A stretch of DNA of 64,000 nucleotides from Alistipes sp. Lineage in GTDB: Bacteria > Bacteroidota > Bacteroidia > Bacteroidales > Rikenellaceae. The position numbers and the translations under genes are program-made. A model generated the notes under the pieces. It was given only the letters and a program-made list of their open reading frames with translations. It made no database searches and was not told the origin of the DNA. This document shows, one piece after another, positions 32,303-41,963 of the stretch; within the stretch, counting starts at the first letter, position 1, and each line of letters opens with the position of its first letter. The stretch lies in contig JAHHQN010000005.1 in NCBI GenBank assembly GCA_020026375.1, positions 1 through 64,000 of the forward strand, in the 5' to 3' direction.

Positions 32303-33544
32303 CTATTTTAAAATCTCATCGGCAACATACAACGCAGTGAGCAGGCTCACGCCCCCACCGCACAACTCGTGCATGGCATCGGCACCGCACAGCACCGAAC
32401 CGGCGGCATAGAGGTTCTTCGACGCACGGGCGCCGAAGAGCACCTTGCAGTGTGCGTCGGTCTCGACACCGAAGGTCGAATAGGCCTGCGGACGGAAGAA
32501 ATCCTTGTCGAACCACTCGCCGCGGTCGGCCAGATAATAGACATCGCTGCCGAACACCGGCTCGTAGACACCCTGTGCGTCGGCCTTCAGACCGCCACTC
32601 ATGAAGTGGCCCGTGGCCAGCACATAATTCGAGGCCGAGAAACCCATCTCGCCGTGGTTGCGAGTGTAAATCTTCTTCACCTCGCCGTCCTCGATGTCGG
32701 CCCTCACCACCTCGTCGCCGGGAATGAAGACACCGCCCATACGCTCAAATTCCGTGCGCAACTGTTTCTGGGTGCGGATACCGGCCACCGAAGGGGGCAT
32801 CGCAGGCAGGAAGGCCACCCCGGTGCGGACACCCTCCTCGATACGGGTCGCCAGACCTGCATCGGAGAAGCCGAACACGGCAGGCAGCACCACACAATCG
32901 TAGCCGTCGGCCATCTGATTGATTTTCGCAATCAGTTCGCCGAGTGCCTCTTCCGACTCGAACACCTTGGCGATGTTGGCCGCGCGCATCTCCGTGGAGC
33001 TGACTCTCAGACGGTTGACCGAATCCATGTCGAGCAGACACACCTCACACTTCGCCCCCCGACTGCAGAGAGCATCGGTAATGAACGAGGTATTGAAATC
33101 GAGGAAGCCGGGGAAGTTGGCCACCAGCACACGCTCGCCCGGACAGGCATTGCTATCGTCGGCCACGGCCAGCTCCGAGAAGGTGAGCCATGTGGGACGC
33201 AGGCCGCCCATGGGCGTATAGCGGAAATGATTCTTGCGGGCATCGCCCTTCACACGAATGCCCCACTGCGCCAGCAGCGACTCCGCCTGAGCGGCATAGT
33301 GCGGCAACTTGTCGCCCAGTTTGTGATAGGGGTGCATCTCACGCAGATGCTTCACCTCATCGAGCGGAGACTCAATCTCCGAACGGTCGGCACGCAGTCC
33401 CAGCAAATCGAAAGACCCCGACGAGAAGTGGAGCGCACTCTGTCCGGCCGAAATCACGGCACACCGACGACCACCGGCCTGCAAACGCAAGGCACAGGTG
33501 AGTCCCGACAGACCTCCGCCGATGATGATAGTATCGAATTTCAT
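32303..33544 (-). CDS. glpB: Anaerobic glycerol-3-phosphate dehydrogenase subunit B
   Basis: A 413-residue flavoprotein subunit. The N-terminal dinucleotide-binding motif is FDTIIIGGGLSGLTCALRLQ (residues 3-22), followed by SAGQSALHFSSGSFDLLG, which is characteristic of GlpB. The C-terminal VLATGHFMSGGLKAD and AAGSVLCGADAMHELCGGGVSLLTAL complete the FAD fold. The ATG at 33544 directly precedes the flavin motif and follows glpA by 10 bp; longer in-frame extensions overlap glpA and encode unrelated residues. Confidence 0.93.
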   Translation of the reverse strand: MKFDTIIIGGGLSGLTCALRLQAGGRRCAVISAGQSALHFSSGSFDLLGLRADRSEIESPLDEVKHLREMHPYHKLGDKLPHYAAQAESLLAQWGIRVKGDARKNHFRYTPMGGLRPTWLTFSELAVADDSNACPGERVLVANFPGFLDFNTSFITDALCSRGAKCEVCLLDMDSVNRLRVSSTEMRAANIAKVFESEEALGELIAKINQMADGYDCVVLPAVFGFSDAGLATRIEEGVRTGVAFLPAMPPSVAGIRTQKQLRTEFERMGGVFIPGDEVVRADIEDGEVKKIYTRNHGEMGFSASNYVLATGHFMSGGLKADAQGVYEPVFGSDVYYLADRGEWFDKDFFRPQAYSTFGVETDAHCKVLFGARASKNLYAAGSVLCGADAMHELCGGGVSLLTALYVADEILK

Positions 33545-33554
33545 TGCAGTAAAT

Positions 33555-35162
33555 TTATTCCATTCCACATACGGCATTGTAGACCCACTGCGAATACTCC
33601 GATTCGCGCAATGTATCGCCCCATGCCACGGGCTCGACACCTTTCCAGCGTTCATTGAGGAACGAGCGGAGGTCGTCCTGCGCCTTGTGGCCGCAGCCCA
33701 ACGCCTCGCCCATGATGCCGGCCGCACGACAGGCACACATCTCGGCCTGACAGGTACCCATACCCAGACGGGTACGCTTGCGAAGATCGACGAGCGAGTG
33801 GACGTGCAGCTCGTTGACCGCATAGTTGATTTCGCCGACCGTCACCCCTTCACACTCGCACACCAGACTGGTGTCGAGGTCGTTGCGCGCGTCAATCTTC
33901 GCGGCGCGTTCGCCGTGGCGGTAGAAGGCCGATGCCTCGACGTGGGGTTTCATGTCGTGATGACGCGCCGTGGTCTTCACCTCCTCCTCACGCGAACCGG
34001 GCAGCGGCTCGGTCATGGTCGTACACTTCTTGTCGACACCCAGCTTGCGGCAGGCCAGGTCGGTGGCCCACTCGGCCATCAGACGGTAGGTCATCAGTTT
34101 GCCGCCCGTGATGGTGGCAAAGCCCTCCACACCGTCGCGTGTGGCGTGGTCCATCAACACGATACCGCGGCTGATGTTTCGTCCCGAGGGGTCGTTGTCG
34201 GCGGCCACCAGCGGACGCACGCCGGCATAGGCTCTCAGAATACGGGTCGTGGCCAGTTCCGGTGCAAGTTTCATACCCTCGCTCAGCAGCAGGTCGACCT
34301 CGTCGGCCGTCACCGACAGATGGTCGCACTCCTCAAACGGCACACGGCTCGATGTGGTACCGATGACACAGACCGTGTCGCCCGGAACCAGGATATCGGC
34401 GTTGGCCGGCTTGCGGCAACGGTTCAGCACCATGTTGTTGACACGGTGGCCGAAAATCAGCAGCGAACCCTTCGCCGGGAACATATCCACACGGATACCC
34501 ACCTTGGCGGCGATGCCGTGGCCCCAGATACCGCCGGCGTTGATGGTCAGCGGCGCGTAGAACTCCTCGGTCTGATGGGTGTAATGGTTGAAGACGGTCA
34601 CGCCGATGATGCGCTGGCCGTCGCGAATCAGCGAGACCACCTCGCTGTAAGTCTTCACCACGGCACCGTGCTCGCGGGCATCGATGACGTTGGCGGTCGA
34701 CAAACGGAAAGGATCCACCGAACCGTCGGGCACTCTCACCGCTCCGATGAGCGCGGGGTTGACCGAAGGCTCCATGATGCGCGCCTGACGCGGATCAATC
34801 ACATCGGCACGGATACCGGCCTTGCGGCAGGCCTCCACGAAAGTGGTCTGATAGTTGATGTCGTCTTCGGGCAGCGAGATGAACAGTCCGTCATGTTCCT
34901 CGACGCAGTGGCGCGCCACACGACGCAGAATCATGTTCTCCCTGATACACTCCGTAGCCGACTCCTCGTCGGTCACCGCATAACGCGCACCGCTGTGCAG
35001 CAATCCGTGATTGCGTCCGGTGGCACCCGTGGCGAAATCGAAACGCTCCAAGAGCAGCGCCTTCAATCCTCGAAGGGCGCAATCGCGAGCGGTACCGACT
35101 CCGGTGATACCTCCGCCGACGATAATCACATCAAATTCATTCTCCTTTCGAATAGGTTTCAT
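33555..35162 (-). CDS. glpA: Anaerobic glycerol-3-phosphate dehydrogenase subunit A
   Basis: A 535-residue catalytic flavoprotein that oxidises sn-glycerol-3-phosphate to dihydroxyacetone phosphate. FDVIIVGGGITGVGTARDCA (residues 10-29) binds FAD; GATGRNHGLLHSGARYA and TITGGKLMTYRLMAEWATD are GlpA/GlpD signatures. The C-terminal BFD-like [2Fe-2S] domain has CECEGVTVGEI and GMGTCQAEMCACRAAG. The ATG at 35162 (MKPIRKENEF) was chosen because the in-frame extension upstream runs through the divergent promoter region and lacks homology. First gene of glpABC; a perfect inverted repeat lies 30-56 bp upstream. Confidence 0.95.
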   Translation of the reverse strand: MKPIRKENEFDVIIVGGGITGVGTARDCALRGLKALLLERFDFATGATGRNHGLLHSGARYAVTDEESATECIRENMILRRVARHCVEEHDGLFISLPEDDINYQTTFVEACRKAGIRADVIDPRQARIMEPSVNPALIGAVRVPDGSVDPFRLSTANVIDAREHGAVVKTYSEVVSLIRDGQRIIGVTVFNHYTHQTEEFYAPLTINAGGIWGHGIAAKVGIRVDMFPAKGSLLIFGHRVNNMVLNRCRKPANADILVPGDTVCVIGTTSSRVPFEECDHLSVTADEVDLLLSEGMKLAPELATTRILRAYAGVRPLVAADNDPSGRNISRGIVLMDHATRDGVEGFATITGGKLMTYRLMAEWATDLACRKLGVDKKCTTMTEPLPGSREEEVKTTARHHDMKPHVEASAFYRHGERAAKIDARNDLDTSLVCECEGVTVGEINYAVNELHVHSLVDLRKRTRLGMGTCQAEMCACRAAGIMGEALGCGHKAQDDLRSFLNERWKGVEPVAWGDTLRESEYSQWVYNAVCGME

Positions 35163-35191
35163 TTCCGTTTGTTTATATTTGTCGCAGTCCA

Positions 35192-35218
35192 AATATTGCC
35201 ATTTTATCGGGCAATATT
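35192..35218. promoter_or_regulatory. Inverted repeat upstream of glpA, candidate GlpR operator
   Basis: AATATTGCC and GGCAATATT form a perfect 9-bp inverted repeat with a 9-bp spacer, 30 bp upstream of glpA in the 326-bp region between glpA and the divergent glpR. DeoR-family regulators bind such palindromes. The remainder of the region (35219-35488) is AT-rich and shows no gene. Confidence 0.55.
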
Positions 35219-35488
35219 TTTCCGCGGCGACATTTTGTTGTTTTATTTCGAAATAAAAGTATATACATTTTTCCAAATAACGAAACTTTTTCGAAGAAAT
35301 TTTACTTCAAAATGTAAAATATAGCCTCAAAAGGAAAATTTGGAGGCTAAATCGGTGGTTGATAATGTTTTTTAAAATTAAAGCACCCGAAAATTTCGTT
35401 TCGGCGTAAATTTTTTCCGTTCAAAATTTAGAGAGTTGCCAAATTATGTGTAACTTGCATAGGCTATAATCTCACATCAATACCTATT

Positions 35489-36262
35489 ATGACAAAAGAA
35501 GAAAGACACGCGCTGATATTGAATCTGCTCGAACAGAAAAATTCCATACTGGTCACTGACCTGGCCGAGAGTCTCAACGTGTCGTCGGTAACCATACGCA
35601 AGGACCTCACCGAACTGGAACGCGCCAAGAAACTCTACCGCACCCACGGCAAGGCCATTCTCATCGACCCCTACATCAACAACCGCAATGTGAGCGAAAA
35701 GGAGAAATTCTTCGCCCGTGAGAAGGAACTCATCGGCAACTGCGCCGCCTCGCTCATCACACCCAAGGATTCGATTATCATCGCGTCGGGAACCACCCTC
35801 CATGCACTGGCCCGCTGTATTCACTCCACCGACAAGCTCACCGTCATCACCGCATCGCTCGAAGTGGCCAACACCCTCTCTCACGACCGCAACATCGACA
35901 TCATACAGTTGGGCGGCGTACTGCGCCACAGCAGCCGTTCGGTGGTGGGCAAATACGCCGAGCAGGCCCTCAACGACTTCTCGTGCAGCAAGCTCTTCAT
36001 CGGTGTCGACGGCATCGACCTCGACTTCGGCATCACCACCACCGACATGATGGAGGCCAGCCTCAACCGGGTGATGATTCAGTCGGCACAGAAGACCATC
36101 GTGTTGGCCGACTCCTCGAAATTCGGCCGCCGCGGCTTCAGCAAAATTGCCGACATGGAAGAGGTCAATCACATCATCACCGACTCCCACATCTCGCCCC
36201 TGATCGCCCAGCAGATCGAAGACATGGGCATCGACCTGACCATTGTGGAAGTTCCCGAATAA
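35489..36262 (+). CDS. glpR: DeoR-family regulator, probable GlpR
   Basis: A 257-residue repressor. The N-terminal DeoR helix-turn-helix is ERHALILNLLEQKNSILVTDLAESLNVSSVTIRKDL (residues 5-40). The C-terminal sugar-phosphate sensor has IIIASGTTLHALA near residue 91, LQLGGVLR-like IIQLGGVLRHSSRSVVG, and FIGVDGIDLDFGITTTD near residue 170. Divergence from glpABC points to control by glycerol-3-phosphate. It is followed by a strong terminator. Confidence 0.88.
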   Translation: MTKEERHALILNLLEQKNSILVTDLAESLNVSSVTIRKDLTELERAKKLYRTHGKAILIDPYINNRNVSEKEKFFAREKELIGNCAASLITPKDSIIIASGTTLHALARCIHSTDKLTVITASLEVANTLSHDRNIDIIQLGGVLRHSSRSVVGKYAEQALNDFSCSKLFIGVDGIDLDFGITTTDMMEASLNRVMIQSAQKTIVLADSSKFGRRGFSKIADMEEVNHIITDSHISPLIAQQIEDMGIDLTIVEVPE

Positions 36263-36298
36263 ACGCAACACCGACACACCTATATATAATAAAACACA

Positions 36299-36356
36299 GG
36301 CCGGACACCACTCACGGAGACAAAACAACCGTGTGGTGTGTCCGGCTTTTCTTTTC
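36299..36356 (+). terminator. Terminator of glpR
   Basis: GGCCGGACACCAC pairs with GTGGTGTGTCCGGC (one small bulge), followed by TTTTCTTTT. Confidence 0.8.
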
Positions 36357-36367
36357 TTCCGGGCCAC

Positions 36368-36409
36368 AAAAAAAAGAGGGGAGCCGCCCGCCATCGGGCA
36401 ACTCCCCTC
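36368..36409 (-). terminator. Terminator of the 4Fe-4S membrane protein gene
   Basis: GAGGGGAG pairs with CTCCCCTC; the A run at 36368-36375 gives a U tract on the minus strand. It lies 44 bp past the stop of the gene ending at 36454. Confidence 0.75.
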
Positions 36410-36453
36410 CTCCTCAAAAATACAAATCAAAAAAGTTATTTCTCCGCGTGCTG

Positions 36454-37080
36454 TTACCTCCGCATCGTAATCGAGCCTTTGGGACACTTGGGAATGCAGA
36501 CACCGCACTTGATGCAGTCGGGGTCCATCATGCCGGCCTCCACGCCCTTCGCCTCATAGGGTTTCAACTGCATGGGGCAGACCTTCGCGCACTTCTTACA
36601 CAAAACGCAACTGTCTGCAACATGAATATTTTCGAACGAAGGTTTTGCCTTTCGCGACGCCACCCAGGCCGAAAGCGAACCCATCGGGCAGAAGGTACAC
36701 CACGCACGCGGCGAGTAGAGATACCCCAGCACGATACCCACAAGGGTGGTGACGAAAATGATGTTCCAGAACACGCCGCCCATCTTCGCCCAGTCACCCC
36801 ACGCCAGATACATCTGCACACCGAACATGGCGAAGATGAACAGAACCATGAAGATACGGAACGGCACCAAGCGCAGAAACGGAGGTATGGTTTTGTGTCG
36901 CGAGATTTTCGAGATGACACGGTCATAGAAGCTGCCGCGCGGGCAGTAGTTGCCGCACCAGTAGCGACCCCTGAAGACCGACAACGCCACGGGGGCAATC
37001 ATACAGATGAAGGCCAGCCACCCCACCACGGGGAAGAAGAAGGCCACCACGAGATAAACGAGAAGTATCCAGAAAAGCAT
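36454..37080 (-). CDS. NapH-like membrane 4Fe-4S ferredoxin protein
   Basis: A 208-residue polyferredoxin. N-terminal membrane segments (LFWILLVYLVVAFFFPVVGW and WLAFICMIAPVALSVF) are followed by CGNYCPRGSFYDRV, two more hydrophobic segments, CTFCPMGSLSAW, and two classical 4Fe-4S motifs at the C terminus (CVLCKKCAKVCP, CIKCGVCIPKCP). This is the NapH/CcoG-like architecture used to pass electrons across or along the inner membrane. No partner oxidoreductase is adjacent, so the pathway is unknown. The ATG at 37080 opens directly into the first membrane helix; the upstream in-frame extension has no hydrophobic or conserved character. Confidence 0.82.
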   Translation of the reverse strand: MLFWILLVYLVVAFFFPVVGWLAFICMIAPVALSVFRGRYWCGNYCPRGSFYDRVISKISRHKTIPPFLRLVPFRIFMVLFIFAMFGVQMYLAWGDWAKMGGVFWNIIFVTTLVGIVLGYLYSPRAWCTFCPMGSLSAWVASRKAKPSFENIHVADSCVLCKKCAKVCPMQLKPYEAKGVEAGMMDPDCIKCGVCIPKCPKGSITMRR

Positions 37081-37253
37081 AATGTAAGTGTGTTGGTTTC
37101 GGCAAATATAAGGGTTGGTTTCCCAACTGCAAAGCCCACCGCCCCACATCGGGAACAAATGACAAGTGACAGGGACAAATTGCAGTCACCTTCCCCCTGC
37201 CGTGCGCCTCTTTCCACCCAGTCGCGCGTCTTCCCACACCGCGCCCGCACCGC

Positions 37254-37290
37254 AAAAAAAAAGAGGTGACCGTCCGTTGACAGTCACCTC
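37254..37290 (-). terminator. Terminator of panB
   Basis: GAGGTGAC pairs with GTCACCTC across a 12-nt loop, followed on the minus strand by a long T run, 40 bp past the panB stop. Confidence 0.85.
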
Positions 37291-37329
37291 ACAGCAATCC
37301 CTGCGCACCGCATCACACGGCGGCGGCGA

Positions 37330-38145
37330 TTAATAGCACTCGTTCTCGTTGGGGAAGTCACCCGACTTCACATCGCCGATGTAATGCTCCACAGCCTCGG
37401 TCATGATGGTGTGCAGGTCGGCATAGCGGCGCAGGAACTTGGGCGAGAAACCCTTGTTCATGCCCAGCATGTCGTGAACGACCAGCACCTGACCGTCGGT
37501 TCCGGCACCTGCACCGATACCGATTACGGGGACAGGCACCTCACGGGTCACGCGTGCCGCCAGTGCCGAAGGAATCTTCTCCAGCACGATGCCGAAGCAA
37601 CCTGCCTGGCTGAGCAGCTGTGCGTCGTGAATCAGTTTCTCGGCCTCGGCCTCGCCCTTGGCTCTCACGCCGTAGGTGCCGAACTGGTGAATCGACTGGG
37701 GAGTGAGTCCCAGGTGACCCATCACGGGAATACCGGCCGAAGTAATCATCTTGATGGACTCCAGCACCTCCACACCGCCTTCGAGCTTCACGCCGTCGGC
37801 CTCGGTCTCCTTCATGATACGCACGGCCGAAGCCAAAGCCAGCTTCGGGTCGCCCTGATAGCTGCCGAAAGGCATGTCGACCACCACAAAGGCGCGCTTC
37901 ACGGCACGAGTGACACAACGGCCGTGATAAATCATCATATCGAGAGTAATGGGGAGTGTAGTTTCATAACCGGCCATGACATTGGCCGCAGAATCGCCGA
38001 CCAGAATAATGTCGATACCTGCAGCATCGACAATCTTGGCCATCGAGAAATCATAAGAAGTGATCATCGAAATCTTCTCGCCATTCTGCTTCATCTCCGC
38101 AAGACGCGAAGTCGTTACGGGTCTTACAGTACTTTCTACTGACAT
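37330..38145 (-). CDS. panB: 3-methyl-2-oxobutanoate hydroxymethyltransferase PanB
   Basis: A 271-residue enzyme of pantothenate synthesis that adds a hydroxymethyl group from methylene-tetrahydrofolate to 2-ketoisovalerate. Visible motifs: [28 protein letters not shown] (residues 25-52) with the Mg-binding Asp, [18 protein letters not shown] near residue 119, [27 protein letters not shown], and [22 protein letters not shown]. The length is typical. Monocistronic, with its own promoter and terminator; no panC or panD is nearby. Confidence 0.97.
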   Translation of the reverse strand: MSVESTVRPVTTSRLAEMKQNGEKISMITSYDFSMAKIVDAAGIDIILVGDSAANVMAGYETTLPITLDMMIYHGRCVTRAVKRAFVVVDMPFGSYQGDPKLALASAVRIMKETEADGVKLEGGVEVLESIKMITSAGIPVMGHLGLTPQSIHQFGTYGVRAKGEAEAEKLIHDAQLLSQAGCFGIVLEKIPSALAARVTREVPVPVIGIGAGAGTDGQVLVVHDMLGMNKGFSPKFLRRYADLHTIMTEAVEHYIGDVKSGDFPNENECY

Positions 38146-38174
38146 TTTCTGTTTGTTTTAAAAAATTAAGGCCA

Positions 38175-38182
38175 CAAAAGTA
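38175..38182 (-). promoter_or_regulatory. -7 box TACTTTTG for panB
   Basis: Minus-strand TAnnTTTG match 29 bp upstream of panB. Confidence 0.6.
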
Positions 38183-38327
38183 CGAATAAAAAGTGACAAA
38201 GCGAAACATCGGACAAAGTTATGGGCCGCCTGCCGTTTCGAAACAAACCGCAATAGCCGCCCATGAAACCCGACAAGACCGTCCCGCCGCCGGAGCCGCA
38301 CACCCGTGCAGCCCCCTCACCTGCCGT

Positions 38328-38867
38328 CTACTGTCGGCGGCGCAGGAAGTCGCGGTAGAACGACCACAGTACCACACCGCCCGACACCGACACATTGATG
38401 GAGTGCTTGGTGCCGGCCTGCGGAATCTCTATCGCGCCGTCGGCCATGTCGACCACCTCCTGTGCCACGCCCAGCACCTCGTTGCCGAAGACCAGCGCGT
38501 AGCGGCGGCCGGCCTCGCTCCCGAACTCGTGCAACATGTCCGCCCCCTCGACCTGCTCGACGGCCAGAATCGTGTAGCCGTCCGCCTTCAGTTCGCCGAC
38601 ACAGTCCGTCGTCTGGGGATAATACTTCCACTCCACGGTCATCTCGGCACCCAACGCCGTCTTGTGGATATCGCGGTTGGGCGGTGTGGCCGTAATGCCG
38701 CACAGGCAGATACGCTCCACGGCAAAAGCATCGGAGGTGCGGAAAAATGCACCCACATTCTGCAGCGAACGCACATTGTCGAGCACCACGGTGACAGGCA
38801 TTTTCTCCACACGGGCATACTCCTCGACCGTGGGACGGTGCAACTCCTCATTGGTTATCTTGCGCAT
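38328..38867 (-). CDS. TrmH/SpoU family RNA 2'-O-methyltransferase
   Basis: A 179-residue SPOUT methyltransferase without an N-terminal substrate-binding domain. Motif 1 is VTVVLDNVRSLQNVGAFFRTSDAF (residues 25-48), motif 2 YALVFGNEVLGVAQEVVDMAD near residue 121, and motif 3 AIEIPQAGTKHSINVSVSGGVVLW, together forming the knotted SAM-binding site. The target RNA cannot be told; TrmL- and TrmH-like proteins of this size modify tRNA. Confidence 0.9.
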   Translation of the reverse strand: MRKITNEELHRPTVEEYARVEKMPVTVVLDNVRSLQNVGAFFRTSDAFAVERICLCGITATPPNRDIHKTALGAEMTVEWKYYPQTTDCVGELKADGYTILAVEQVEGADMLHEFGSEAGRRYALVFGNEVLGVAQEVVDMADGAIEIPQAGTKHSINVSVSGGVVLWSFYRDFLRRRQ

Positions 38868-38895
38868 AATCTTTTATCTGTTGGTTATTTCGGGT

Positions 38896-38903
38896 CAAAA
38901 TTA
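38896..38903 (-). promoter_or_regulatory. -7 box TAATTTTG for the RNA methyltransferase
   Basis: Minus-strand TAnnTTTG match 28 bp upstream of the start codon. Confidence 0.55.
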
Positions 38904-38925
38904 AGCAAATAAAAAATATTTTAGC

Positions 38926-38933
38926 TATTTTTG
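38926..38933 (+). promoter_or_regulatory. -7 box TATTTTTG for the exported protein and glnS
   Basis: TAnnTTTG match 24 bp before the ATG at 38958, divergent from the methyltransferase promoter. Confidence 0.55.
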
Positions 38934-38957
38934 TGGGTTCAAAACCGCAATTAAATT

Positions 38958-40043
38958 ATGTCTTTGAAAAAGATTCTCCTGCTTGCCACTGTGTTGTGCG
39001 TGGCAATCAGCGCTCAAGCGCAGAAAATTATTGTAGGTGCCGACTTCTCGACACGTTTCGACAACCGCGAGTATGCCAACAACACATTCGACGAGTCACA
39101 GACCCTCTTCAGCGCACGTCTGACCCCGATGGTCGGCGTCGAGTGGCAGAAGAAAAACCGTCTGGTGTTCGGTGTCGACCTGTTGCAGAACTTCGGTGAC
39201 GACACGGAGTTTCTCTCTAAAGTACGCCCCGTGATGTACTACCAGTTCAATACCGACAACGTGCAGGCCAATGCCGGTATCTTCGACCGCAAGGCGCTGA
39301 TGGGTTCCTATGGTGCCGCCTTCTTCAGCGACTCGGTGGCCTACTACCACAACCGCATCTCGGGTTTCATGGGTCAGTACAAGTCGACCGAACGCCGCAA
39401 CACCTACGCCGAGATTGCCATCGACTGGGAGGGTATGTATTCCCACGAGTCGAGAGAGATGTTCCGCATCATGTCGGCCGGACGCTACACCATCGAAAAG
39501 GGATTCTACATGGGTTACGCCTTCTCGATGTTCCACTTTGCAGGTAGAAAAGACAACGAAAACGTGACCGACAACCTGTTGGTCAACCCCTATATCGGTT
39601 GGGAGTTCAACGCCTACTTCGACTTCGATATCCGCACCGGTCTGCTCTTCGCCCCCCAGAGAGGACGCAGCGTCGACCACGAATGGAAGAAGCCTACCGG
39701 CTGTCAGATCGACTTCCGCATGACCAAGTGGGGCGTGGTGCTGGAGAACAACCTCTATCTGGGCAAGAACCTCCAGCCCCTGCGCAACTTCATCGCCGAT
39801 GACGACCTGCAGCTGACCTACGGTCAGGACGGTCTCTATGCCGGCGAGGCCTTCTACTCGACCACCGAACATGTCTACAACCGCACGTTCGTGGGCTACG
39901 ACCGCAAGTTCTTCAAAGGCACGATGGGTGTCGAGGCCGGCATGATTTTCCACTACGACGGCACCGGAATGGGTACCCAGCAGATGGTCAAGCTCTCGGT
40001 CAACATCGAAAAGCTCTTCAACATTGGCAAGAAAAAGAAATAA
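38958..40043 (+). CDS. Exported beta-rich protein of unknown function
   Basis: A 361-residue protein with a signal peptide (LKKILLLATVLCVAISAQAQ). The mature part alternates aromatic and polar residues (for example FFSDSVAYYHNRISGFMGQY, WEFNAYFDFDIRTGLLFAP, GTMGVEAGMIFHYDGTG), consistent with an outer-membrane beta-barrel, though it ends in a lysine-rich tail rather than an aromatic residue. I do not recognise a named family. It is 18 bp upstream of glnS on the same strand and may share its transcript. Confidence 0.7.
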   Translation: MSLKKILLLATVLCVAISAQAQKIIVGADFSTRFDNREYANNTFDESQTLFSARLTPMVGVEWQKKNRLVFGVDLLQNFGDDTEFLSKVRPVMYYQFNTDNVQANAGIFDRKALMGSYGAAFFSDSVAYYHNRISGFMGQYKSTERRNTYAEIAIDWEGMYSHESREMFRIMSAGRYTIEKGFYMGYAFSMFHFAGRKDNENVTDNLLVNPYIGWEFNAYFDFDIRTGLLFAPQRGRSVDHEWKKPTGCQIDFRMTKWGVVLENNLYLGKNLQPLRNFIADDDLQLTYGQDGLYAGEAFYSTTEHVYNRTFVGYDRKFFKGTMGVEAGMIFHYDGTGMGTQQMVKLSVNIEKLFNIGKKKK

Positions 40044-40061
40044 AGCAAAAACATATACATT

Positions 40062-41738
40062 ATGGCAAACGAAAATAACGAAACACGAGAGAAGTCACTG
40101 AACTTCCTCGAAGAGATTATCGAAGCGTCTATCGCCAACGGCGAACCCCGTGTACAGACCCGCTTCCCGCCCGAACCCAACGGCTACCTCCACATCGGCC
40201 ATGCCAAGAGCATCTGCATCAACTTCGGCCTGGCCAAGAAGTACGGCGGCAAGTGCAACCTCCGTTTCGACGACACCAACCCCGTGAAGGAGGACACCGA
40301 GTATGTCGACTCCATCAAGAAGGATATCCACTGGCTGGGCTTCGACTGGGCGCAGGAGCGTTACGCTTCCGATTACTTCGACCAGCTCTACGAGTGGGCC
40401 ATCGTGATGATCAAGAAGGGTCTGGCCTATGTCGACGACCAGACTCAGGAGCAGATTCGCGAGAACCGCGGTACGGTATCCGTTCCCGGCACCCCCTCGC
40501 CCTGGAGAGACCGCTCCGTGGAGGAGAACCTCGACCTGTTCGAGCGCATGAAGAACGGCGAATTTGCCGACGGCGAGAAGGTGCTCCGTGCCAAGATTGA
40601 CATGGCCCACCCCAACATGCTCTTCCGCGACCCCATCATGTATCGTATTATCCATGCCGAGCATCACCGCACCGGCAACAAGTGGTGCATCTACCCCATG
40701 TATGACTACGCCCACGGCCAGAGCGACTCCATCGAGAACATCACCCACTCGATTTGTACGCTGGAGTTCGACGTTCACCGTCCGCTCTACGACTGGTTCA
40801 TCAAGGCGCTGGAAATCTACCCCTCGCACCAGTATGAGTTCGCCCGTCTGAACCTCACCTACACCATGATGTCGAAGCGCAAGCTGCTCAAGCTCGTGCA
40901 GGAGGGTGCCGTGATGGGCTGGGACGACCCCCGCATGCCGACCATCTGCGCACTCCGCCGCAAGGGTTACACCCCTGCATCGGTACGCAACTTCGCCGAA
41001 ATGGTGGGTGTGGCCAAGCGCGACAACATCATCGACCTGGGCAAGCTGGAGTTCTGCGTAAGAGAAGACCTGAACAAGGTAGCAGAGCGCCGTATGGCCG
41101 TTCTCGACCCCCTGAAGGTGGTCATCTCCAACTACGAGGAGGGCAAGACCGAGATGTTCGAGGCAGTGAACAACCCCGAGAACGAGGCTGCCGGCACCCG
41201 TCAGGTACCCTTCTCGAAGGTTATCTACATCGACCGCAACGACTTCATGGAGGAGCCTCCCAAGAAGTTCTTCCGTCTGCGTCCGGGCGGCGAGGTACGT
41301 CTGCGCTACGCCTACCTCATCAAGTGTGAGGAGGTCATCAAGGACGAAGAGGGCAACATCACCGAGCTGCGATGCACCTACGACCCCATGTCGGGCAACG
41401 GTTCGTCGTCGGACGGCCGCCGTGTGAAGGGCGTTATCCACTGGGTATCGGCTCAGGACGCGGTAGAGGCCGAGGTGCGTCTGTTCAACCCTCTGTTCAC
41501 CAAGGAGAACCCCGACGACTGCGAGGAGGGTCAGACCTGGGAGGACAACCTCAACCCCGAATCGATGGTCAAAATCAAGGGTTATCTGGAGCCTTCGCTC
41601 AAGGAGATTCCCGTGGGTCAGGCCGTGCAGTTCGAGCGTGTGGGCTACTTCTGCCCCGATACCGACTCGACTCCCGAGCATCTGGTATTCAACCGTACCG
41701 TCACCCTCAAGGACTCGTGGGCAAAAATCAACAAGTAG
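40062..41738 (+). CDS. glnS: Glutaminyl-tRNA synthetase
   Basis: A 558-residue class I aminoacyl-tRNA synthetase. The HIGH motif is [20 protein letters not shown] (near residues 32-51), the KMSKS equivalent is [12 protein letters not shown] near residue 270, and the catalytic core contains [14 protein letters not shown] and [24 protein letters not shown]. The C-terminal beta-barrel anticodon-binding region is present in full ([16 protein letters not shown] to the end). The length is normal for GlnRS. Preceded by an exported-protein gene and followed by a strong terminator. Confidence 0.97.
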   Translation: MANENNETREKSLNFLEEIIEASIANGEPRVQTRFPPEPNGYLHIGHAKSICINFGLAKKYGGKCNLRFDDTNPVKEDTEYVDSIKKDIHWLGFDWAQERYASDYFDQLYEWAIVMIKKGLAYVDDQTQEQIRENRGTVSVPGTPSPWRDRSVEENLDLFERMKNGEFADGEKVLRAKIDMAHPNMLFRDPIMYRIIHAEHHRTGNKWCIYPMYDYAHGQSDSIENITHSICTLEFDVHRPLYDWFIKALEIYPSHQYEFARLNLTYTMMSKRKLLKLVQEGAVMGWDDPRMPTICALRRKGYTPASVRNFAEMVGVAKRDNIIDLGKLEFCVREDLNKVAERRMAVLDPLKVVISNYEEGKTEMFEAVNNPENEAAGTRQVPFSKVIYIDRNDFMEEPPKKFFRLRPGGEVRLRYAYLIKCEEVIKDEEGNITELRCTYDPMSGNGSSSDGRRVKGVIHWVSAQDAVEAEVRLFNPLFTKENPDDCEEGQTWEDNLNPESMVKIKGYLEPSLKEIPVGQAVQFERVGYFCPDTDSTPEHLVFNRTVTLKDSWAKINK

Positions 41739-41762
41739 GAAACGTCCACTATTCCAATACCG

Positions 41763-41796
41763 GCCGGGTGCTGCAAAGTCAGCACCCGGCTTTTTT
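41763..41796 (+). terminator. Terminator of glnS
   Basis: GCCGGGTGCTG pairs perfectly with CAGCACCCGGC across a 6-nt loop, followed by six T. Confidence 0.9.
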
Positions 41797-41900
41797 GGAA
41801 CCTCCACCTTCGCCCCGCAGCCCTGAAATGCGCGCTCAATACACCGACAGACGGCGCAGCGACAGAGACACACACAGCCTCCCCATCTGTCTGCACAAGA

Positions 41901-41938
41901 AAAAGGGGCGGTCTCATCGGATTGAGACCGCCCCTTTT
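41901..41938 (-). terminator. Terminator of the thiamine receptor/PnuT operon
   Basis: AAAAGGGGCGGTCTCA pairs with TGAGACCGCCCCTTTT across a 6-nt loop, 25 bp past the stop of the PnuC-family gene. The symmetric A/T flanks let it work in both directions. Confidence 0.85.
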
Positions 41939-41963
41939 GTCGTATCGGGCAAAGGGTCAAAGA

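Noticed and set aside
33498..35324. 608-codon plus-strand frame opposite glpA
   Set aside because: Antisense shadow of a well-supported FAD dehydrogenase.
40095..41960. 621-codon minus-strand frame opposite glnS
   Set aside because: Antisense shadow; glnS motifs on the plus strand are unambiguous.
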